DNA from: Euborellia annulipes
Taxonomy: Eukaryota; Arthropoda; Insecta; Dermaptera; Anisolabididae
Assembly: GCA_023213315.1 (NCBI GenBank)
Contig: JAKCPI010004479.1
Coordinates: forward strand, 1-64,000
Direction: 5' to 3'
Length of the DNA: 64,000 nt
A program made the position numbers and the translations under genes. The notes beneath the pieces were generated by a model, which worked only from the letters and a program-made list of their open reading frames with translations, made no database searches and was not told the origin of the DNA. This document shows, in pieces, positions 34,896 to 44,202 of this stretch; position 1 is the stretch's first letter, and the number at the start of each line of letters is the position of its first letter.

Positions 34896-35694
34896 ATGTT
34901 TAATAGAAGCAGAAGGAAGACCAGGCAGAAGGTAAGTTAAGAGATATTTTATAATTTTTAATGTTTTTAGGGATATCGACTAAAACAAGCTCAAATTTTC
35001 AAAAGAAATAATCAGTAATTTAAAATTTATTTATTAATAATTTTTGAATTTTTCCACCTACAAGTATTTTTAAAGATATTAACTAAAACTATATATATTC
35101 CCACAGAGAAATGATTTGAAATTTCCCTGATAATTCCAGGTTTTCTAGAGAAATTTTTCTATTTTTCCATGATTTAAAATTTTTATTCGTGTAAGATGTC
35201 TAAAGTTTTGATAAAGGTTGTCTTTTTTTTTATCTTTTTTTTTTCAACAAATTGAGCAGCCAAAAACATTAACAAATTTATTTTTTCAATCAATGATTGA
35301 ATAATAATAATGAAAATTATTTAGCTCTTCAAGAATAGGCCTATAGTTTTTTGAATTTTTCTGGGTTCTCTAAGTTCAGATAAAATTTTTAGAGATTAGT
35401 AAACTTTAAGAGATAATCAAACAATAATTGTTCCACATTCGCGCAGAATGAATTAAAAATTCATTAAAAATTCAATTATTGAAAAACAATTTTGCACAAT
35501 GTATACAATATTATATATTAAATAAATCTTGTCACACGCTGGGTGAAATATCTCGGTATAAACACGGGCTATTTTAAAAAATAAATATTACAATTTGTAG
35601 CACTAGGTGATGCAAAATTTTTCAATCAGCCCTCGTGGTTAATTTAGGCATACTATTTTATTTTAAATAAAATTTCAAATTATTTTAAGGTTAC

Positions 35695-38600
35695 CTATTT
35701 AAATGAGCGTTTTGCCCTCCAATCGAGATTTTCAAATTCAGTAAATTCTTCTTCATTTAAACTTGAGTCATCAGAATCATGTTCTTGTGATTGATTTTGA
35801 ATAAGCAATTTAGCCATATGTTCTTTTTTTCTTTCAAGATCAATCACCCTGGAAATGTATAAAAATTATAAAGTTTAAGATAAAACTATAAAGAGATTTA
35901 TTTATTCTCTATTTTTCCTCTGCCCGAAATAAGTGTCGGAATTTTTAATGCGATACAGTCAGTTCCAGCATGATGGTAACAATTAAAGATTGCTCCAGTG
36001 AGAAAGAATCACTTAGAAAAAGATTAATTCAATTTCTATATTAAATATTCTTAATTCGCATAATTTTACGAAATTTGTAATTTTATATGAAATAACTATT
36101 TTTTTAAGGTCTTTTTCGGCATCTAAGGCCATTTAGAACCCATCCCTATTTGTAGTCAAATCAAATGAAATAAATTTTTCTCGCTTGGGACGGGAAGAGA
36201 ACCCGGAAGCTAATGTCTTCTCACTGAGCCACGGCTCCCGGGCTAAAAGTTATTTAAGGACAAGAAAAAATCAGACATGGTGATGGAGTCGGAAAAATAA
36301 TAAGACGATTGCAGTCAAAGTTGAATAAAAGAACATTTGAATGGACTTGTCTTGTTTTTTCTTGACTCCATCAGCATTAAGCCTACAGTCACCGTTCTTA
36401 TCAAATAAATCAGACACTTATTTTGGGTGAGGAGTTTGATTGTGTGGAATTACCCTCAGTAAAATAAATAAATAAATAAATAAATTTATGTAAGATAGGC
36501 CTATATTTTTGTGCATAAAGGATTTATTTTAAAGCAATTATACATTTTAGTTCCTGATTTTCAATAAAATATATGTAACATAACAGATAGTTTTTTCGCG
36601 GGAGTCGTTTATTCCCGAAACTCTAGAATCGCTATTATTGCCATGATCACATGGCAAGCTTATTTACTAAAACATATTGGAAGAAAGAAATATGTAACGA
36701 TTTGAATAAAAACAGTTGACTGTACTGAGGATGCCATCACTCAAGTATCGAAATGTTTACAATAAAGCCGAGTAACAAAAATATATTTCTTTGGCCGAAA
36801 GAGTTAATGAAAATTAAAAAAATAAATAAATTTATTTATAAGTTACCTTGACCAGTACCGCATCTGTTCGTCAATTTCATCTATTTGCCTCTCTGCTGTC
36901 GATAAGTCTTGATCTTCAGCAATTATCTGAGTCGATACAGTGGTTTCTTCGCGCATTTCCTTTTGGAATTTTTCCCATTCCTCTTCAATAGGATCTTTAT
37001 ATTCGATATTTCTTGCCTGAAAAATTAGAAAATTTTACAATAGGGAGGTGGTGAGTTCGTAGTTCTGGGGCAAATAAGAGCCCCACCCCTTCCACTGAGT
37101 GATTAGTCAATAATTAATAAATTTTAATGTAGACACCCAAAACAAAAGCCAAACTTAACTATCTGGATCGTAATCTCTAGTTTTGCAGGGAATTTGGCTA
37201 TTTGCCAATTATATACAAGATACACAATTGTAAACCTTCACTTGAATATATATACCGGGTGGCCATTAGTGCGTGGACGGAAGATTGTGGGCTTTTAACG
37301 GACATTTTTAAAGTTTGTTGATCGTATATAATGTGGGGCCTTTAGGGCACAAATTAAAAATATTTTTGTTCCAATTGCACTTTTTATACAGGGTGACCCA
37401 TATAAAGTTATGTTTTTTTAAATGGAACGCCCTGTATATTATTGCATATTTGGATTCTACAGCCAATTTTAGTATGAGTTTATGTCATGCAATGTATTCC
37501 AAACCAAACCGTTTAGCCGCAAATCGGGTTTTTGTGAAAAAACTACTGTCTGAAAAAATTGAATATCTCGCGAACCATAATACCTAGGGGGCTGTTCTTT
37601 TGTGAGATTACTAATCATGAAATGTACTAATGTAGGCCAGATGGGTAACCCGGAATTATTCTTATGTTGGGAGATATGGCCATGCCAATTTGGAAAATTT
37701 CAAACATGGATAACTTTATTTTTTCAAATGGAACATACTACTTTTTTTGATGCCAAGGGACGTGAAATTTAATTCTCTTTCTAATGACATAAGGTTGTCT
37801 ATATCTATCTTTGGTAGTTTTCTTTTTATTCCAAAATATCTGATAACGAAAAAAAAATACATTTATTATAGACAAAACCATTTTAAAAAAAATCCAAACT
37901 CAAACAAAATTGTAATAAATGGAAAAGATATGCTAAATATTCGAAAATGTATTGAAATTTCCTTTAAAATCATTTATTTGAACTTCCCGAAAAATAAATT
38001 AGGGTTATGTTTAGGTTAGGAGGTGCGCCATCTTGTTGACAAATCATACCCCAATTTTAGCAAGCGGAGCTTCTTCTAGGAGTTCAAATAAATGATTTTA
38101 AAGGAAATTTCAATACATTTTCGAATATTTAGCATATCTTTTCCATTTATTACAGTTTTGTTTGCGTTTGGATTTTTTTTTAAATGGTTTTGTCTATAAT
38201 AAATGTATTTTTTTTTCGTTATCAGATATTTTGGAATAAAAAGAAAACTACCAAAGATAGATATAGACAACCTTATGTCATTAGAAAGAGAATTAAATTT
38301 CACGTCCCTTGGCATCAAAAAAAGTAGTATGTTCCATTTGAAAAAATAAAGTATCCATGTTTGAAATTTTCCAAATTGGCATGACCATATCTCCCAACAT
38401 AAGAATAATTCCGGGTTACCCATCTGGCCCACATTAGTACATTTCATGATTAGTAAGATCACAAAAGAACAGCCCCCTAGGTATTATGGTTCGCGAGATA
38501 TTCAATTTTTTTCAGACAGTAGTTTTTTCACAAAAACCCGATTTGCGGCTAAACGGTTTGGTTTAGAATACATTGCATGACATAAAGTCATACTAAAATT

Positions 38601-41600
38601 GGCGTAGAATCCAAATATGCAATAATATATAGGGCGTTCCATTTAAAAAAACATAACTTTGATATGGGTCACCCTGTATAAAAAGTGCAATTGGAACAAA
38701 AATATTTTTAATTTGTAGCCCTAAAGGCCCCACATTATATACGATCAACAAACTTTAAAAATGTCCGTTAATAAGCCCACAATCTTCCGTCCACGCACTA
38801 TTGGCCCACCCGGTATATATATATATGGGTCATTCTACAAAAATGGGTTAACTTCTCGTAATTCCAAATAATTCAGTGACTACCAAACATATTGACTTTT
38901 TTTAAACATCAGTTAATAGAAAAAGTTAATAATTTTTGGGAACACGATAAATATTGAAATTCAAACAAATTTAATGAAAATATTCATCTTTTTAACCCTA
39001 AAATGTCAGTCCCCTGACATGTACCTGCTCAAAAAGTGAATATTTAAATGCAAATTTATTTTAAACTATTAGATATTATATCATTATTCCCTTTATTAAA
39101 GGTTGTCAAGTCATAAATTTTGATTTTAAATAAATTTACATTATTTTTTTTATTTCAAAGTAGCGCACCTCGATTTGAAAAATATCTGATATTATACACT
39201 GTTGATAAAATAATTATATGTTTTATAAAAGTTTAGAGTGTAAAGATAACATTGGTGCCCAAATACCGGGCGTTAGCCATCTTTTATATACTTTTATTGT
39301 TATTTTTGTGTCGAAAATCAGCATGTAAACACTCAATTAGTCCCTTGGTAAGTAATAAATAATTTAGAAATTATATATTAATACCAAAAAGAAAAAAATC
39401 AGAATGTTACTATATGGATACAATAAAATTAACTTATTGTTTGTGCATTTTTAAAATCGACACCAAAGCTCACCCATTTTTATAGAATGACCCATATATA
39501 TTAATAGCTAAGGGTCAGTTCACTTCTAGATAAGTTGGATTTAAATAGTGAAGTTGTATGAAAATAAATAAAAAGATTTATGATTTTTCATTTAAGGATT
39601 ATAAAAGTTAGTATTATTTTTTTTTGTAAAAAAATACCTTGGCATCTAAATGTGGATCGTCAAAAAAGCCCTCAGGGAGAGGGTCATCTTTATTTGTCGT
39701 TATCTCCATCTTTTCTTCTTTCTCTTCTTTACTATTTGTTTCAACTTCCATTGGAGAACTTTTTTTATTTTCTGATTTATCAAAGAAATCCGATGGCACA
39801 TTATTATCTTGAGGAGGTTTTGCATTTTTTAGAATGCTCGGTCCAGGTTTAATCTGAGGAAGCGGATTTTTTAAGATACCTAAAAAAATTATTATTATTA
39901 TTAGAAAAAATTATATTGAGTGTTAGTTGATCAGAGCTTTCGAATATGGCCAAGACTGATTTTTTTAAACCATCATATATAAAGCGAATCCAACCTCGAG
40001 AGACCATCTACATAGTGCACACCCTTCTGTGTCGTATATGGGTGTTGCTAGAGGGAAGAGCGAATAGAAGATGATGCTGAACTTGAAACAACTCATTGTG
40101 ATCCATTCATCTTTCTAATGTATATTTCAAATGGTTTCTAATTTCAAATGCTTTCTACTCTACCAATAGGGATGGAGCATTGAGGCAAAATCTTTGGTAA
40201 TGAGGGTAAATGTTTTTTGCGGCCGACGATCTTGTGGTTCATTCTCCAAGCAGTAACACCACTCAAACCACACGGACCCGTGTAAAACACTCTACCCCAT
40301 ATGATTTGTGTAAAATTTCATAGTGGGAAATTTGATCACAATGCGTTTGTTCCAAGTTCCGTGGGGTTCTTTCTTTCTCACTCTCTAGCAACATTGTTTA
40401 AAAAAAAATCAATCTCCAAATATTGGAAGGCCGTAAAATTAAATTAGAAGTAGACGGGATTCTTCGGAAAGAACAGCTAAGACCAGGAAAGGAAGCCCAT
40501 CCCTAAAATTGAATGCCTTCATTTATTTAATTAAAATGTCTTTACTTTTAAGTTTCTTTGGCGGCGCAGGAGGCAGTTCATTTTCTGGTGATGGTGATCT
40601 TTTTCTTGAAATAATTGGAGGTGGAGGTGTTGGTGGCTTCACGAATCTTTCCTGCTCTTGAGCTTCAATTTTCTTCCTTTTAATTGATGCCAATTTATCT
40701 TTATGAAACCGGCTGCTTAGATGACTTGACCAAAGGGCTTCGCTTGTAATAGGGCACTTACAAACAGTACATGTCAGCTGTCCATTATCTAGATACGTAT
40801 ATTGAAGTCAAGGAAAATAAAGATCAAATAGTCACTTAGACTTTTCAACATAGCTCCCGAATTTATAGCATGGTATAAGTGTTCCTTCTTCATAGAATGT
40901 TACCGTCTGTGTTGTTGATCTTGTGGTAACATTATCTTTCAACTTTTTATCGTTTTTGAAGAGCTTACCAACAAGGAAAGAGATGAAAATCGCTAGGAGC
41001 GAGGTCAGGACTGTACGAAGGATGGCTAAAAACGTCCCGGCCAAAACTCTGAAGGGGTTGTTTTGTCATAGTCGAAGTGGACGGGTTTTGGCTGGGGGAT
41101 TTTTTTCATCCTTTGTTCAGACCCGACCTCGCTCCTAGCGATTTCATCTCTTTCGATGTCTTCCTTTGTAGTAAGGGCTTCAAAGGGAGTTAAAAGAAGA
41201 TGGTTGGCAACACAGGAGGCAAAATTCTATGTCGAAGGAAACATAAACTTATACCACGCCATGAAAAATGTCTGGAAAATTACGGGACCTATGTTGAAAA
41301 GTAGTGTGTTGGAGATTTTTGTGAAAATAATTGCTAAAAAAATATATACAATTAAAAAAAAATAATCCAATTGACCAATTTTTTTTTTAATTTGATATTA
41401 TTTTGTCTAATATCAACTCATATATAATTATTAAAGAGAAGGATGTATATAAATAAAAATCTGGAGATGATATTCAGGCCAATTTATTCGGATTATCTCC
41501 TCAATTATACGTCTACGTTTCGGAGTTTAAACGACTCCTTCTTCAGGATCTTATAGTAAACAAGTTAAAAGTTTATATAATAAATTTGCCCTCAATTTTC

Positions 41601-42880
41601 TCATAAGAAATTGTAATTTTTTTCTTAACCCCGCATGGTGAGTAGGCCTACACCATACAAAACTATCCTTAAACAATTTATATTAAAAAGCATTGTAATT
41701 TAAGATAAGTACTTTTATTTTGTTAACTATCCGAATAAATTGGCCTTAATATTATCTCGAGATTACAGATAGCCAAGCAGCCTTAAAAGCACTAAAATCA
41801 TGCCTTTAAATCGAGACTGACTGGGTGCCTAAATTCTGTAAAGGAGCTGGCTATACACAATAATATAACCCTTAAATGGGTGCCAGGACATGCAGGAATA
41901 CAAGGCAATGAAGAAGCAGACCAACTAGCAAGGATGGGAGCAAATACTCCTTTCAAAGGGCCCGAACCAGTCTGTGGGCTGTCGCATAAGCACCTAAGAC
42001 TGGAAATCGGACGGTGGAAGGAAGACGAAAACAAAAAGCTATGGGCAAAAAACCCAGGATTAAGACAAGCGAAGAAGTTTATAACACTTCCGCAACAAAA
42101 TGTAAAGAGACTTATTGCTCTAAACAGAAATGAATTAAGACTGATAAGTGGTCTTCTGGACATTGTCCTTTAAAATATCATCTAATGAAGATGGACAGAG
42201 CTGATGACGACATATGTCGCTTCTGTAATCTGACAAAAGAAACGGCGGAACACATCATGTGCGAATGCATTGCACTAACCCGTCAAAGAAGGCTAATTTT
42301 CGAAAGGGCTGAAATAAAACCTGAGGAAATATCAAAAGCCTCTCCATAGAATATACTGGCCCTGATAAAAGAGACGGGTCTATTTTAAGGACAAATATTG
42401 AACAAAGGATAGAACAAAAGATCAACTAATGGTCGCAGTTCAAAGTGTCTTAGGTCCGAACATAATAATAATAAATAATAATCATCTTGAGATTTTTATT
42501 TATCTGCATCCTTCACAATATATAATATCTCCCCTATCTTCATCTATAATTATTAAAAATTGATTTATGTATTATATTAACAATATACAGCATGAAACAA
42601 TTTCTTAAACATTTAAAAATAATTCAGAAATTGAACATATAGAAACGTTTATAAAATATTAATGTTAAATTAAAAAATAAAAAGATGACTTCTGTTTCAA
42701 AATATAAGAATAAAAGAGAATTAATGTTATACTTATAAATAAAATATAAAAAGGATATCTTGCAAGTGGTGATTCAATCTTCTTCACTCTCTGTGCTTGT
42801 TTATTTTTATGTTCATTCATATACCGTTTCAGGTCACTTTGAGAAATTTTCTTTTTCAGATTATTTAAAGATGAAGACAT
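35695..42880 (-). CDS. ZNF830: ZNF830 homologue (C2H2 zinc-finger pre-mRNA splicing-associated protein)
   Basis: Five exons on the - strand: 42880-42759, 40796-40546, 39879-39638, 37016-36847 and 35848-35695, giving 312 residues, somewhat shorter than vertebrate ZNF830. Exon 1 has MSSSLNNLKKKISQSDLKRY and KKIESPLAR, matching the family's N-terminal KxxIESPxAKY region. Exon 2 has a single C2H2 finger of the U1-like type (CTVCKCPITSEALWSSHLS, then RFHKDK) and a Pro-rich basic part. Exon 3 is acidic and Lys-rich and contains PSDFFD and LPEGFFDDPHLDAK. Exon 4 is a coiled-coil-like EEEWEKFQKEMREE and RYWSR. Exon 5 ends NLDWRAKRSFK; the WRAK ending is characteristic. ZNF830 is a nuclear protein linked to spliceosomal complexes and early development. 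All phases agree. Intron 1 appears to be U12-type; the other introns are GT-AG. It shares a short upstream region with MRPL46. Confidence 0.9.
36105..36245 (-). repeat. tRNA-derived SINE (family SINE-C)
   Basis: Read on the - strand: an A-box-like 'cgtggctcagtgagaagac' and B-box-like 'ccgggttctcttcccg'. These are followed by 'aatagggatgggttctaaat' and the tail 'agatgccgaaaaagacctt'. The tail is shared with fragments near 6750 and with hAT bodies at 4930 and 15403. It lies in intron 4 of ZNF830. Confidence 0.65.
36721..36761 (+). ncRNA. Hammerhead-ribozyme-like motif, degenerate stem II
   Basis: Stem I is TGTA (36721-36724) with TACA (36758-36761). The core is CTGAGGA plus T, and GAAA (36750-36753) is followed by TGTT, giving an AUGU stem III (U-G) and a GUU cleavage triplet. 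Stem II is poorly paired, so activity is doubtful. It lies antisense in intron 4 of ZNF830. Confidence 0.45.
37254..38814. mobile_element. 1.56-kb foldback element with about 730-bp arms (ZNF830 intron 3)
   Basis: The left arm (37254-37987) and right arm (38080-38814) are near-identical inverted copies: 'accgggtggccattagtgcg' at one end and 'cgcactattggcccacccggt' type at the other. About 90 bp of unique centre separates them. The matching open frames in the two arms are reflections of this, not genes. Subunits 'cagggtgaccca' recur near each end. Few differences between arms suggest recent formation or ongoing correction. Confidence 0.85.
38820..39501. mobile_element. Miniature inverted-repeat element abutting the foldback
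   Basis: Ends 'atatgggtcattctacaaaa' and 'ttttatagaatgacccatat' mirror each other over about 25 bp. The interior is AT-rich and non-coding. Only a TA microsatellite separates it from the 1.56-kb foldback, so both may have used a TA-rich target. Confidence 0.75.
40840..41315. repeat. Foldback in the ZNF830 AT-AC intron
   Basis: Outer ends 'gacttttcaacatagctccc' and 'gggacctatgttgaaaagta' and inner parts 'gctaggagcgaggtcagga' and 'cccgacctcgctcctagcga' mirror each other. The short frames on both strands are reflections of the palindrome. Its edge lies about 25 nt from the U12 branch site. Confidence 0.75.
41438..42515. repeat. Ribozyme-family foldback split by a LINE fragment
   Basis: 'gaaggatgtatataaataaa' (about 41440) mirrors the right end near 42513, and 'ggccaatttattcggattat' mirrors 'atccgaataaattggcctta'. 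The - strand near 41505-41550 holds 'cctgaagaaggagtcg' and 'ctccgaaacgta', a hammerhead-like core whose stem I does not pair well. The right arm is interrupted by the LINE piece 41765-42483. Confidence 0.7.
41765..42483 (+). mobile_element. 5'-truncated non-LTR retrotransposon: RNase H and C-terminal remnant
   Basis: The + strand encodes, with frame breaks, ITDSQAALKALKS, then LKWVPGHAGIQGNEEADQLA (RNase H signatures). Next come GHCPLKYHLMKMDRADDDIC and the Cys/His motif CRFCNLTKETAEHIMCEC, as found at the end of RNase H-bearing LINEs. It ends in an (AAT)n tail. The flanks atctcgagatt (41754-41764) and atcttgagatt (42484-42494) form an 11-bp duplication with one mismatch. Two frame breaks and a TAG make it dead. 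Confidence 0.8.
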
Positions 42881-43364
42881 GTTTGGTAAAAAATTTTCTA
42901 TAAAAACGAAAAATAATATCACAATCTTATTAGAACAAATAGGTTACAGATTTATTTTTTCATAACATTTGCTGTCATTTTAATTAAAGGCATGAAAGAA
43001 GCAACGCTAGGACACAAAAACCTACACTAACGCTATCTCTGCAGAATTTTTATAACTAATACTGGCGCCAATAGAAAATGTCAAATTTGTAAACAAATCA
43101 TAAATTATTTCCACTAGAAAAAATTGAACTTTATATAATATCATATTTTCACTTTATAATTTATTTTTATCTATTAATAATATGTATACCTTTTTAATTT
43201 ATACCATTTAAAAGAGCAAAATTATTGTTGGTAATTACAGTGCCGTAACTACATTGTGCTGACACCTTTCGACAAATTTTCTAACTAAATTAAATAATAC
43301 AACCCCATTATAATTATAACCCCATATTTCATTCTAATTAATTTAGATTAATAAATTTTTAAAA
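42881..43364. promoter_or_regulatory. Shared upstream region of ZNF830 and MRPL46 (divergent pair)
   Basis: Only 484 bp separate the two start codons, which point away from each other, so a bidirectional promoter is likely. There is no obvious TATA box. A hAT-like tip ('acagtgccgtaactacattg') lies at about 43239. On the ZNF830 side an acceptor-like 'cgtttttatag' just before the ATG could mark a 5' UTR intron. Confidence 0.55.
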
Positions 43365-44171
43365 ATGTTGAGTAGAATTAAAACGATTAATAAAGTTCTA
43401 CAAATAAATTCTCCATTAATAAATATAAGTGCATTAAGAAGCTATTGTGATAAAAAAGAAAAATGGCATTTGATGAGTGCCGTTTGTCTTCAAAGAAAAC
43501 CGATCATTTCAAAAGAATTAAATGAAATTGAATTAAAATTTTCTAAACTTCTGAATGAAATAGAAGTAGAAAATAGTTTAAAATCTGATCATGAATTGCG
43601 TATGGTTAAAGAAAAAGAACAAGAACAACTTATTAAAAGTGGGAAAATTTCAGAGGATGACTTCAATCAAATAATTAAACAAACTGCTCAAGATTTTGAA
43701 GATCTTTCACTTGAGGAATTTAATAAATTTCAATTTGCATCGAGAATTACAGAGGCTGATAAAAAGAATGATATGAAATCTCTAGAGAGGAAATTGGATA
43801 AATATTTAATTTTAATAGTTCATGATCAAAAGAAAGGAATCTGGCATCTTCCTCAGACAGTACGTGAAGACGGCGAAACTATGCGTCAAACAGCTGAAAG
43901 ATCTTTACAGGAATTCTGTGGAAAAGTCAGAGTTAAATTTTATGGAAATGCACCGTGTGGATTTTATAAATATAAATACCCAAAATCAATTCGTTCCGAA
44001 GAATCAATCGGCGCTAAAATCTTCTATTATATGGCCTCCTATGTCTCTGGCCAAATTGAACTTAATAAAGAACTCAAAGACTACAAATGGCTAACTCAAG
44101 ATGAACTTGGGGATTATTTAATAAAACCATATCATAAAAGTATTTCCGAGTTTTTAATTGATGATTCATAA
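43365..44171 (+). CDS. MRPL46: Mitochondrial large ribosomal subunit protein mL46
   Basis: This is a single-exon gene of 268 residues, close to the 279 of the human protein. Residues 1-27 (MLSRIKTINKVLQ...) are basic and hydroxylated, as expected of a mitochondrial targeting sequence. Residues about 30-90 carry the family block WHLMSAVCLQRKPIISKELN and SDHELR. The C-terminal half is a Nudix-like fold with KGIWHLPQTVREDGETMRQT and the helix AERSLQEFCG. The full catalytic Nudix box is not kept, as usual in mL46, which is structural in the mitoribosome. The start is the first ATG, with an AAAAATG context. It is head to head with ZNF830, and the TAA lies 31 bp from the TTI2 stop on the other strand. 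Codon use is AT-rich like its neighbours. Confidence 0.93.
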   Translation: MLSRIKTINKVLQINSPLINISALRSYCDKKEKWHLMSAVCLQRKPIISKELNEIELKFSKLLNEIEVENSLKSDHELRMVKEKEQEQLIKSGKISEDDFNQIIKQTAQDFEDLSLEEFNKFQFASRITEADKKNDMKSLERKLDKYLILIVHDQKKGIWHLPQTVREDGETMRQTAERSLQEFCGKVRVKFYGNAPCGFYKYKYPKSIRSEESIGAKIFYYMASYVSGQIELNKELKDYKWLTQDELGDYLIKPYHKSISEFLIDDS

Positions 44172-44202
44172 TTAAAATATATGTTTTATTATTTTATTAT
44201 TA

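Larger units (their letters stand above)
40797..42758 (-). other. U12-type AT-AC intron (intron 1 of ZNF830)
   Basis: The donor reads AAG followed by ATATCCTTT (from 42758), the U12 AT-AC consensus. The intron ends AC at 40798-40797. A U12 branch site TTCCTTGAC lies 10 nt upstream of the intron end (about 40807-40815). No GT-AG pair at this junction yields the family sequence, whereas the AT-AC join gives LARYLDNGQLTC in register with the finger. The 1.96-kb intron carries a foldback, an inverted-repeat element and a LINE fragment. Confidence 0.85.

Noticed and set aside
38076..38462. 128-residue - strand open frame (and its + strand twin at 37747-38019)
   Set aside because: The two are mirror readings of the arms of one foldback, AT-rich, with no domain. 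They reflect the palindrome, not a gene.
40832..41138. Overlapping frames on both strands near 41 kb, one with a hydrophobic stretch
   Set aside because: They lie in a foldback within the ZNF830 intron. The hydrophobic stretch comes from AT-rich codons.
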